From: Phaeosaccion multiseriatum
Lineage: Eukaryota > Ochrophyta, other classes
DNA: 64,000 nucleotides
Direction: 5' to 3'
NCBI GenBank assembly: GCA_965112735.1
Contig: OZ218951.1
Span: 310,001-374,000 of the forward strand
The position numbers and the translations under genes are program-made. The notes beneath the pieces were generated by a model. It searched no databases and had not been told where the DNA came from. It worked only from the letters and a program-made list of their open reading frames with translations. This document shows, piece by piece, positions 42,304 through 53,601 of this stretch (the stretch's first letter is position 1; each line of letters begins with the position of its first letter).

Positions 42304-45300
42304 TCAGTGCTGCGCCTCCTGTTCCTGTTGCCCCTGCTGCTCCTGCTGCTCCTGTTGCTCCAGCCGCTCCCTCTCCTTCCTCCAGCGCTCCGTTCGCTCT
42401 GCCCTCCCGAGGCCTCCCTCCGCTCCAAACCCCCACCGGGGGATCTGACAACACGCAGGAGAGGAGCAAGACGGAGGACGGTCAGGGTCAGTTCCCCAGC
42501 CATCAAGTCCAGTTGAGAATGAACAGATGCAAGGACCACAGTAGCAGTAGTAAAGCCTGTTGAGTCATAGGAAAGGATACGCCTTCACCCCCTCCCCGTT
42601 CCTCGACCGCTAGGAAGGACAACGAAAATGCAAGGGCGGACTGCCCAGCCCTCCCCTATGAATTGACTTATACACTCCCCTCCATTGACTTACGCTGAAG
42701 TCCATGTGGTCCCTGGCCACGACGAGCTGCTCACTCCTGAAGGCCTCTCTGGCCTCCTCGAAGATGACGCTCACGTCATTGGAGCCTGCTCCATCGGTAT
42801 TTTGGGTTGGCGAAAGGAAGGGAAGGGAAGGCCGCAACGCAACAGAGAGGGGGGGGGGGGTCGATATTGGATTGAGGGATCGATATTAACTTTTTTTTTT
42901 TTTTTTGGCTAAGGTCTAATGAGCTGAACTGAACTGAAGTGAGAGAGGGGGGGCGTCGAGGCTCAGGAGAGAAAAAAACAAGCGAAAACTGACCACTTTG
43001 CCTGCGTGACTGTTGGCCTATGATTGTGTGCCTCCCTCCTTCTCTGAAGACCGTAACCTTAAGCCAAGCCCTGAACCTTAAGCCAAGCCCTTAACCGTAA
43101 GCCCTCAACCTTAAGCCCTTAGCCTTTAGCCCTTAACCTTTAGCCCTTAGCCTTAAGCCCTTAACCGTAAGCCCTTAACCTTAAGCCCTTAACCGCAAGC
43201 CCTTAACCTTAAGCCCTTAACCGTAAGCCCTTAACCTTAAGCCCTTAGCCTTTAGCCCTTAACCTTTAGCCCTTAGCCTTAAGCCCTTAACCGTAAGCCC
43301 TTAACCTTAAGCCCTTAACCGTAAGCCCTTAACCTTAAGCCCTTAACCGTAAGCCCTTAACCTTAAGCCCTTAACCTTAAGCCCTTAGCCTTAAGCCCTT
43401 AACCGTAAGCCCTTAACCGTAAGCCCTTAATCTTAAGCCCTTCACCTTAAGCCACACCCCCCACCTGGTGCTGTTCGCCTCCTCCTTGCTTCGTGCGGGC
43501 ACTCGTCCGGGTCCCCCACCTGGTGCTGCAGTTGGTGCTGCAGTGGGGCACGACAGCAACAGCGGGGAGAGAGCGGGAGAGAGAGCGCAGGAGAGAGAGA
43601 GAGGTCAAAGGAACAGGCCACGCTAGGCACCAGGCAATCGCACATGCGAGACGGGAGGGAGGGGAGTATTTTATTGATTTGATAGACGGGAGGCTGGGGG
43701 ACGGGCCTCTGGTGGGAGGATAGGCAACACACACAGAAAACACAGACACGGAGAGAGAGGGATGGGTGGGGTCTTCGTGTGGAGTAGGAAGCGCCGTCGG
43801 ATGTATGAGACCGGACCGGGCCATCGGACAAGACGCCTCTGCCGACTCCGCTGACCGCCACCGCTGCACGCACGCACGCACGCACAGGCCGTTGCGACTT
43901 ACATGTACTTGGAACTTGTTGCTGATGTGGTTGAGGATGAGCCATCTCGCCTTGGCAGCTCTTGCAAAGGCCCCCGCCATGCCTGTGGGTGCGTGTGTGG
44001 TTGGAAGAGCAGCAGCAGGATAGGGAGCGCACAAGCACGAGATACGGACAAGTTTGATTGGCGAGGGCAACAGCAGAGGGTAGAGGTCAGCCGACACGGA
44101 GAGGCAACGGCAAGAGTGATAGAGGGAGGGGCGGAGGGAGACAGAGAGACATACAGGAGACATATAGGAAGGGGGAGAGACAGGCCGGAGGTAGAGACAC
44201 AGAGGGCGCCCACGCACCCCAACCAAACAACCACTCACACCCGCACGCACGCCCGCACGCACCCGCAGTGGAGTGTCCCCTCTGCAGCGTGACGCGCTCG
44301 TCGTCGTAGCAGCCCGTGGCCTCATGCACGATGACGTCAGCGTCCCTTACGTAAGGAAGCATACCTCGCGCGTCGCTCGTGTCTCCGATGATGGCGACCT
44401 TGCGCCCAGGGGGGGGCGGGATCACCACCTTGATGCAGCCACAGGCCAGGCCCGAGTGGGGCAGGACAGGAGGGGGCAGGGAAGGGAAGGGGAGCCATGG
44501 AGGCATGGAGGCATGCGGGCAGGCGAGAGGGAAGAGAGTGGGAGAGGGGGATTGGAAGGGAAGCGGACAATGAGAGAGGGAGGATGAGAGAGGAGAGAGA
44601 GATTGAGAGAGGGGGGCGGGGTATGAGCGTGCCGGTGGGTGTGAGTGTCGGACGCTTATCGTGCCGGCTCATCGTGTCGACTTCCTCTGCTAAGGGGTGT
44701 CCATTGCAGAGAGCACCTTAGCTTCCGCCAGCGTCGGGTCACACACGCACACACACGCATGCGCACACACAAACACACACACATACCTGCTCCGCATACA
44801 CACACACACACATACCTGCTCTGGATACACGGTGGTGCCATCCTTTGCCTGCAGAGGCAGCCCATCGAGCAGGTCCTTGAAGCGCTCGGAAGGAGTGAGG
44901 CCGAGGGCGCGTGCCCGCTCCACGTCAATGTTGCCGGGCACTCGTGACTCCTCAATCACGAAGCCTGAAGGGAGAGGGGAGAGGGGGGGCACGGCCGCCG
45001 GTATGTAAGGGTATGTAAGGGTACGTAAGGGCATGCAAGGGTAGGGAGGAAGGCTACACACAGTAAGGCTACAGTAAGGCTACAGTAACGCCACAGTCAG
45101 TAGTATACGTCACAGTCAGTAGTATAATACACCCTAACACCAAGCGGGGCAGCCCTGACTCACCGAAGCTCTGCACAGTGTGTCGGACAGCGCACGCCTT
45201 CACATTTAAGCCTCTGAGGACCGAGGGGGAAGAGGGGGAATGACGAGGGATCGATGGGTGGTGGGTGACATCACAGAAGGTGTATGGGCAGAGCAGAGCA

Positions 45301-46046
45301 GAAGGCACAGAAGGTATATGGGCAGGGCAGAGCAGCGCAGAGCAGGCCAGAGCCAGGGAGAGACGTGATGAGGGGCCCCGAGGGAGAAAAGGATGGGGTC
45401 AAGACAAGGTGCGAGACAACACAAAAGGTCCACTCTCACACGCACGCACACACCCACGCACGGACGCACCCCTGCTCCTTGATCACGTCCCACGTGCCGT
45501 CCTCGCCGGGCCTCATCTCCTCCAGCGTGATGCTGGACCTAGGCAGCACGGATGGCAGCAGATGGCAGCAGATGGCAGCAGATGGCAACAGGCACGTGGG
45601 TGTGGAGCACACATACGTCATGGAATACAATGAGAAGATATACGGCACACGAGCATTGCATGGGGCAAGGCCAGAGGGTTGGGCGGGGGAGGAGGGGAGG
45701 CAGCAGCGCGGCCGCCAACAGAGACGAGGCTATTGAGATGCGGCACAGCTGCAGCACTTCGTGGTACAGGGCGTGTGTCGGTCGTCGCACCTGTGAAACT
45801 CTCCGAAGCGCTGTGTCTGCGCGTCCTGCGGGGGCTTGGCTCCTAACAAAGGCCCTCCGTGCATCTCGATGACGTGCATCTGAAGAGTGGAGTGGGTAGG
45901 GCGGGGAGGGATGGCACTTGATGAGGTGAGACTGATCAGCTGAGTGAAGAGGGGGCGAGTGAGGCTGAGGAGAAAGAGGGCGCGGGGAGGACGGCTGGCT
46001 GATCGCACGCAAGTGAAGAAGCATGCGACACACACACGTACATACA

Positions 46047-46077
<31 letters not shown>

Positions 46078-47210
46078 CAAGGGAAGTGGAAGCTGACAGT
46101 GCGAAAGAGAAGGGGGTAAGGCCCCAGACCCACACTGGAGACACAGACAGAGAGACACAGACCAAAGAGAGACCCACCTTGCAGCAGGCGGCGTACGTAA
46201 GCTTAATTGCGGATGCGATGTAGTTGTGGATCCCCGGGGGACCGACCACGGTGAGGACGCGCCCGGTGAGGGCCTCCTTCCGGCGAGCGTCTCTCTCGGC
46301 GCGGGTTATCCGTTGGTTTCCGGGGAGGGCTGCGAGAGAAAGACAGAGTGAGTGAGAAGGAGAGAGAGAGAGAGACAGAGACAGAGAGAAGGGGCCCATA
46401 GCAAGAGAGAACAGGGGCAGGCATTAGCAGTATATGAGGGTAACGAAAGAAAGAAGGAGAGAGTGACGTCAAAGGCTCGAGCGACCTCCTCACGCCCCCC
46501 TCCCCCTCCCCCTCCCCCTCCCCCTCCCCCTCCCCCTCCCCCTCCCCCTCCCAGTGGACGTCCAAAAGCGTAACTTCAGACAGTCCAAGTGTATCTATCA
46601 GGCAGGAGACCCTTCTTGAAAGAGCCGCAGGAAAGGGGCGTGCGTGCACGTCCTTCCACGCGCGCACCCACGCACCATCGTCTCCCCCGGTGCGGCGCCT
46701 GGGCACCGGTACCGCCAGCGAGTCTCTCTTGCTGCGGCTCCTGGTGTTGTCTTTGTGTTGGCTGAGAGCACTCTCCCACCTAGACGTGTGATCGATGATC
46801 ACGCTGCCGGGTAGAGGAGGGGAACGGAGGGGAGGGGAAGGGAGGGCAGGGCAGGGGAGTCAGCGAGTCAGCAAGAGAGAAGCGTTTCCTCGCTGCTTGC
46901 TTCCCTCCTTGCCCCCCCCTCCTCACCTCAAGAGGCCGGCGACATGATCTGCGTGCATGTGTGTGATGAAGATGTGTGACAGCTCCGTCGAACAAAGATG
47001 GTTGCTGAGCAGCTGCCGCATGGTGCCATCCCCGCAGTCGAAGAGCCTGACCACAAGTAATACATGAAACTTATGTGAGGGGTGTGCTTCTCTACAGACG
47101 AGGGGTGCTCTCACTCACCAGGAACGGCCCCCTTGTCTGAGCACTAGGGAGGAAGTGTTGGCGATGGAGGATGGGGATCCCGCTGAGGTGCCAAGGAAGG
47201 TCAGCGCCAT
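42304..47210 (-). CDS. tRNase Z (ELAC-type 3' tRNA processing endonuclease)
   Basis: Zinc endonuclease that removes 3' trailers from pre-tRNA. Thirteen exons give 462 residues: 47210-47119, 47046-46927, 46803-46676, 46329-46178, 45879-45791, 45538-45470, 45213-45164, 44964-44816, 44428-44263, 43982-43903, 43525-43465, 42785-42694 and 42444-42304. Motifs: MALTFLGTSAGSPSSIANTS start, SWLFDCGDGT, zinc motif HMHADH at 60-65 (usual HxHGDH), VVGPPGIHNYIASAIKL, VKACAVRHTVQSFGFVIEE, GRKVAIIGDTSD, DVIVHEAT, GHSTAGMAGAFARAAKARWL and ILNHISNKF. The end FRSEQLVVARDHMDFSIPRW is followed by a Gln/Glu-rich coil. One metallo-beta-lactamase fold makes it the short (ELAC1-like) form. Odd: a ~42-residue basic insert from exon 3 follows the zinc motif. 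Exon 11 (20 codons) is the least certain. Confidence 0.92.
43060..43455. repeat. 14-bp telomere-like minisatellite in tRNase Z intron 11
   Basis: About 28 copies of a 14-bp double heptamer, CCCTTAACCTTAAG, with CCGTAAG and TAGCCTTTAG variants, in the intron 43464-42786. It resembles CCCTAA-type telomeric repeats with one extra base, but is interrupted and variable. Confidence 0.9.
46495..46552. repeat. (CCCCCT)n hexanucleotide in tRNase Z intron 3
   Basis: About nine CCCCCT/CCCCTC units. On the gene strand this is G-rich (GGGGGA)n and could form G-quadruplexes in the pre-mRNA. Confidence 0.85.
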
Positions 47211-47447
47211 GCCTGCACGCACGGGGGAGGGGCACGCACGTGGGGTTTAGAGCTCACCGACCACTGACTAGGAGGGAGGATAAGGGGAGAGGAAGACGAC
47301 AACGCAAAACATAGAGAGTGTACAGAAAAGTCAAGAAGAACACAACCCAGTGGGTTGAGTCAGGCGGGGGGAAGTTGGGTGCTTCTTGCCGCCCTGACAC
47401 CCTCCCTGCCACCATGAGCGTGTTGGTGCACCACCTCCCGCATCCCA

Positions 47448-47644
47448 TTAGCCTCTGCTGACTTGACCTGGGAATTTGTCTTCCCCAGGAGGGGGGAACG
47501 GCGGTTTGTTGGTGTTGTAGCGGTAGGGCCCCGAGGGTGGCTCCCACTCCCTCTTGGTGTTGCGGCGGTGTCGTCCTCCTCTGGGTGGTGAGTCCTGCCA
47601 CCGGTATGGGTGCTGCCGCCCCCGGTGCTGCCACTGCTTCTTCC

Positions 47645-47676
<32 letters not shown>

Positions 47677-48050
47677 CCCTGCTGCTGCTGCTTCCCGCGC
47701 TTCCCTTCTCCACCCTCGTTCTCCCTTCTTTCCCCACCCTCGTTCTCCCTTCTTTGCAGTGAGTCCCTCAGTGAGTCGGAAGAAGCCGCATCTGCCGCTG
47801 TCGTGGCCGAACCTCTCACCCATAGAGACTGCTGCGATCTCAGAGAGGGCTCGGCGGGATGCCCATATGGCGAGGTCAATGCAGAGGGAGATGCCCTCCA
47901 CAAGAGACTTGCCCCTCCCTCTCTGCTGCTCCAGTACGCTCTACAGTCAGCCGAAGGAGATGTCGCCTCCCACCAGGCCCGCTTCCGAACTGTCTGGCTG
48001 CGACGAGCCCCCGCTACGGACAGCCCTCGCCGCAGCCTGGCCAACAGCAT
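47448..48050 (-). CDS. Unknown protein with mitochondrial-type presequence
   Basis: Single open frame of 200 codons from the ATG at 48050-48048. The N-terminus MLLARLRRGLSVAGARRSQT is rich in Arg, Leu and Ala and free of acids, as in mitochondrial presequences. The middle is Ser/Ala-rich, then Glu/Arg-rich (RRENEGGERRENEGGE), then a Gln run of about 15. The C-terminus is Pro/Tyr/Arg-rich (REWEPPSGPYRYNTNKPPF, PPPGEDKFPGQ). I do not recognise a family. The tail resembles small subunits of mitochondrial complexes only in general style. It lies 237 bp upstream of tRNase Z on the same strand and 153 bp from SART3 in divergent orientation. An additional exon cannot be excluded. Confidence 0.45.
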
Positions 48051-48203
48051 GCCTTATCCACCAGAGGGTTAGTTTCGGGCAAGGATCTCTGCTAAATCTC
48101 CCCTCTCAGAGCCTATTGTTTTTTGAATCGCCAACATCACAGGGTCGTCGACAACGATTTTTCAGGGGGATCATCAAAGGGAACAAAGAGGAAGAAACCA
48201 ACC
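48051..48203. promoter_or_regulatory. Short divergent promoter between the unknown minus gene and SART3
   Basis: Only 153 bp separate the two ATGs. The sequence is AT-richer than the flanks, with TTGTTTTTTGAATCG near 48117. No defined motif is recognised. Confidence 0.4.
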
Positions 48204-49327
48204 ATGGCCACGATCGGACCGATGCCCCCTCCAGAGGCAGAGGCCGGATCCGAGGATAACGCTGCAGAGAGCGTGGCCTCGGACCCCGAGCTGCAGGCCG
48301 GCATTGCCCAGGCAGAGGCGCAGGTCCAGGCGAACGCACAGGACTACAATGCACACCTTCAGCTCGTCGCCCTTCTCCGACAAGCGGCCGCTGCTGCTCC
48401 TCAAGTGGGACAGCATCGGGAAAGGCTGCGTGCAGCGAGAGAGGCGTTTGCGGTGCAGTTCCCTCTCTCGCAAGAGCTGTGGAAGGCGTGGATCGACGAC
48501 GAGATGGCGGCAGCGGAGTCCGGGGGTTCCGCCGGCGATGGAGATGCCGCGCGGCTGAGTCGAGGGGAGATCAAGGCCCTGTACAAGAGGGCTTTCTCCG
48601 ACTACCAGTGCGCTCTGCTGTGGCCCGGCTACCTCGACTTGGTGGAGGAGGAGGGTGACGAGGCGGGGGAGGAGGCGGAAGGAGCCGCCGCCACGCGCAG
48701 AGCCATGGAGGCCGCAGGTGAGAAAGAGGGGATCACTGCCATGAGCAGCCGTAGGAGGGAATGGAAGGGGAACCGTGGCTAAGGTGTGCCTCTCTCACCC
48801 TCTCTCTCCCTCTCTCTCCCTCTCCCCCCCCCCCACCCCCTCTCTCTCTCCCTCTCTCTTTCTCCCTCTCTCGCCCCCCTCCTGCAGTGCTGGCGGTAGG
48901 GGTGCATCCCGTTGCGGCCCCCAAAGTGTGGGCCAAGTACCGCGCCTTCGAGGCGGACGAGCTCGAGGACGTGATGGAGGAGGATGGAAACACTCAGGTC
49001 AGGCAGTCAGGCATACGGACATGGCACCAGGCAGGCGTATTGCAGTCATATGGACAGGCAGAGGGAGAGCTCTTTCTTCAATGTGGGCGAGGGTAAGCCT
49101 TATTGGGACCCTGGTCCCCAACCAACCCCCCCCCCCGACCCTCCCTCCCTCTCTATCTTGTCCAGCAGGCTCAGCAGCTGGCCAAGCAGCGCCTGTTGAA
49201 GCTGTACAAGCGCCAACTGGCACTGCCCCTCCCGGGCAGTGATGAGCTGTGGGACGAGTACACAAAGGTGCCTACTTACCATCGGGTGGCATATGGGCAT
49301 GGGAGGGGTTGGCAGGGGATGGGATGG

Positions 49328-49387
<60 letters not shown>

Positions 49388-52300
49388 ATGGATGGATAGA
49401 TGGATGGATGGATGGATGGATGGATGGATGGATGGACGGATGGACGGATGGATGGTAGCTTACGTGTTTTGTCGTCTGTGTGGACACGCTCAGACGCTAG
49501 CGAAGGCGAGGCGATTCAAAGAGCACCGTTTTCTTGCAGACCCTCACCCGCTCCCCCCTCCCCCCCTACTCTCTGCCCTCTGACGGCGGCCCAGCTGCTG
49601 GGAGGGCAGAAGCTCGGCAAGGACGTCGTGGCAGAGCGGAAACGCACAGCCGCCGTGCTTGCCAAGCACACTGTCTTCGAGGACAAGCTGGCCCAGGCAC
49701 AAGCGGCAGCCGCTCAAGGTGAGGGGGTGGGCGATATATATATATATGGTTGGCTGGTTGTGGGTTCAATATTTTGCTACTGCCATGGTTCCCTCACCCT
49801 CCCCTCCTACTGCGCGCTTCCTTGTGCGGCCCTCAGCGCTGACCCCGCCCCCACTACCTGCACTCACACGCACACACACACACACACACGCACACACACA
49901 TACACATACACGCACACACATGCCCTGGTAAATGAACGAACGATCGATCGAACCAACGACAACGACGGGTCCGATCTGTCCTTCGTCGATCCTTCAGGCG
50001 GCGGCGCGGAGGGGGCGGGGGGCGGCGAGAGCGAGAGTGTACTGGCGCTGTGGATGCGCCACCTGCAACAGGAGCAGAAGGACGGTGACGACCTCGCTCG
50101 GCTGCAGTTCCTGTATGAGAGGGCCCTGAGTGAGGAGGCACAGTGCTGCTTGAGTCCGGCCGTGTGGACAGCCTACGCGGACCTGCTGCTACACACCCTG
50201 CGCAATCCGAGGGGGGAGGCGGAGGTGGCGGAGAGGGCCGTGAGGAACCTTCCGTGGGCGGGCGAGCTTTGGTGCAGGTATGGTTGTTGAGCTGCTGTTG
50301 AGCTGAGCTGCTCCTGCTTGCTGGTGAGCTGCTCAACGTGCTGTGTGCCATGTCGTCACTTTCCTCCCCTCTCCCTCTTTTTCTCTCTCCCTCTCTTCCT
50401 CTCGCCCGCCCATCCTCCTTCCCTCCCCCCCCCCCCCCAAAGGCTCATGCTGAGCAAGGAGAGGTGCGGTGGAGGGCCGGAGGAAGTGGGGCAAGTGTTG
50501 AACTTGGCCCTGCAGGGAGGCGGAGGGGAGGGCGGTGGAGGGAGGGCCTTTTCTCCGCTGCAGTCCGCCGATGACTACGTCAAGGTGCTGCTCACACACT
50601 GCGGCTCCGTCAGGAGGAAGCTCAGTAAGGCGCTGCGGGAGGGGGCGACGGGGATGGCAGTGGATGGCGAGGAGGGGGACGGGGCAGCTCTCGCGGTGAA
50701 GGGCGTGCAGACACTGCGAGCGGCCTTCTCCGTCGCCAAAGGCTTTATGGAGGGACGCTTCCCCGACTGGCCCGATGGGTGGTCCGCAGTGGCGAGGGCG
50801 GCCATCGCGGCGGAGGAAGAAGTGGTGCATCTGTATGCCTCTAGCATTGCTCCGGAGCTCGAGAGTGAGGCGCGCGAAGGCTGGGAGGAGCTGGTGAAGC
50901 ATAAGGGGTTGAGTCCTCAGGCCAAGGCGTGGATCGCTTATGCGGAGTGGGAGAGGAGTCAGCAGCAGCACCAGTTGGTGATACAGGAGGAGCAGGCGAC
51001 GACGACGACGATGAGTAAGAAGAAGAAGAAGAAGAAGCAGGAGGGGGCGGAGGCGCCGGGGGGTGCAGTGCGCGCCATCTTCAGCCGAGGTATGGGGGCC
51101 GTGAAGGACGACCCTCGATCGCTGTGCGCGGCGTGGCTGGCCTTTGAGGAGCAAGTGGGCACTCTCGACTCGCTGGACTCGGCGGCGAAGCGGGCGGGGA
51201 ACAAGCTCAGGGAGGTAGAGCAGGCGGAGAGGCGCCAGGCGGAAAAGGCCAGAAAGGACGAGATATGGAGACAGAAGCAGGCTGACAAGAAGGACAAAGG
51301 CAAGGGCAAAGGCAAGAGCGGCGCAGGCGGGCCCGAGCAAGCAGGTACGTCCTTCCGTCCACCTGACAAGAGAAGAGGGACGAGGGGATGGCACCTTACA
51401 AGAGAAGAGGGAAGAGGGGATGGCACCTGACAAGAGAAGAGGGAAGAGGGGATGGCACCTGACGAGAGAAGAGGGAAGAGGGGATGGCACCTTACACAAG
51501 AGAAGAGGGAAGAGGGGATGGCACCTTACACAAGAGAAGAGGAAAGGGGATGATGCGCTTGGCACCTCATCTTTTGCAATGAGACGGAGGGACTGTGGTG
51601 TTAGAATGGTCTTGCCCTTTGGGTAGCCACAGCGGATCACTCGTCGAGGGAGACACACCGCACCACCCCACCCCACCCCACCCCACCCGATACACCATCC
51701 ATGTGCCCTTGTGTCCTTGGCCGTCATGCTCAATGCCCATCTTTCTGACTTGTTTTGCGTGCCTTCTGCTGCCTTCTGCTGCCTTCTGCTGCCTTCTGCT
51801 GCCTTCTGCTGCCTTCTGCTGCCTTCTGCTGCCTTCTGCTGCCTTCTTTTGCATTCTGCTGCCTTCTGCTGCCTTCTGCTGCCTTCTGCTGCCTTCTGCA
51901 ACCTTCTTTTGCATTCTGCTGCCTTCTGTTGCCTTCTGCTGCCTTCTGCAACCTTCTTTTGCATTCTGCTGAATTCTGCTGCCTTCTGCTGCCTTCTGCT
52001 GCCTTCTGCTGCCTTCTCTTGCCTTCTGCTGCCTTCTGCTGCCTTCTGCAACCTTCTTTTGCATTCTGCTGCATTCTGCTGCCTTCTGCTGCCTTCTCTT
52101 GCCTTCTGCTGCCTTCTGCTGCCTTCTGCTGCCTTCTCTTGCCTTCTGCTGCCTTCTGCTGCCTTCTGCTACCTTCTGCTACCTTCTGCTGCCTTCTGCT
52201 ACCTTCTGCTACCTTCTGCTGCCTTCTTCTGCCTTCTGCAACCTTCTTCTGCCTTCTGCTGCCTTCTGCTGCCTTCTGCTGCCTTCTGCTGCCTTTTCTT

Positions 52301-53560
52301 GCCTTCTGCTGCCTTCTGCTGCCTTCTGTTGCCTTCTGCTGCCTTCTGCTGCCTTCTGCTGCCTTCTGTTGCCTTCTGCTGCCTGGCGCAACACCACCGG
52401 GGGGGGGAGGGGTGTCAAGAGGGGGCGCGAGACGGCAGCAGATGGACAGGTGAGGCAGCAGGACAGCAGAAAAGGAGTTGTTGGTCGTGTGCTGCCCTCT
52501 GGGCATTGCTCCTGTACTTGCTCCATCAGGGAAGGCGCTCGGCGTGTTCTGTTTTGGAAGTGTTCACTGTCGTTGTCCTGCCTCCATTTTTACTGTCTCT
52601 CTGGCTCCCTCTCATTCTATGCCTGTCTCTCTGTCTCTGACACCCCGCCCTTCCCTCCCTCAGGGCACCGCTGTCGATGCCATGGATGTGGAGGACGGGT
52701 CAGGAGGGGCGGAGAACAAGAAGAGGAAGAGGGACAAAGGCAGCAGCCAGGTACAGAGAGAGAGGCACCAAAAGACTGAGGCCACAGTCAGCTGCACGCC
52801 GCAGTGAGGCCACAGTGTGTGTAGGTTTTTGTTCGCTATAGCGCTGTGAAAAGGACGCGTTGGTGCTTTGCGTCCGGTCTGCGACGCGGGTGCTTGCTCG
52901 CTGACGCCCACATCCACTGCCATCTCCCCTCCTCGTGCAGAGAGAAGTGCTGTGTTCTCTCACTGTTGATGTCTGCCTCACGTCACAGCCTGTCCTTCAT
53001 CGAGAGCTTCTAAATTAACCCTTCCCTGTGCGTCTTTGATCCTGCTCCCAACGGCAATGGGGTCCTGTTTGTCCTGTCCTCCCTCTTCTTAGGAGCACAA
53101 GGAAGAGAAGGAGGAGGAGGAAGAGCAAGCGAAGGAGCTAAGGACAGTGTTCGTGCTCAACCTTCCCTACAGGGCCACGGAAGAAGAGGTCAAGGCCGTG
53201 TTTGACAAGTGCGGGCCCGTCAGGGAGGTCCGACTCCTGCGCAAGAAGGGCAAGACGGGGGGGACCACGCACAAGGGTATGGGCTATGTCGAGTTCGAGT
53301 TCGAGACCGCGGGGCGGCAGCAGGAGGGGGGGAAGGGAGGGGAGGGGGGTGGCAGTGGAGGGATGGGGTGTGTGGAACAGGCACTCCAGCTGCACGGACA
53401 CATGTTCCAAGGAAGACCCCTGCAGGTCACGAGAAGTGAGCCCGCTCCGCACGGGGCACCGCATCCACATGGTGAGCATGATGAGCAGATGGCAGCCGAT
53501 GGGGCGGCGCAGGAGGATGGTGCCGGGCCGAGGGGCAAGAGCAAGGGCAAGGGCAAGGGG

Positions 53561-53601
<41 letters not shown>

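Noticed and set aside
50333-52453. Very long open frames on both strands (Cys/Leu/Pro/Ala/Phe-rich on plus, Gln/Arg/Ser/Glu-rich on minus) over 51.7-52.4 kb.
   Set aside because: They follow the 10-bp TGCCTTCTGC repeat, whose frames rotate without stops. They contradict the well-supported SART3 exons on either side.
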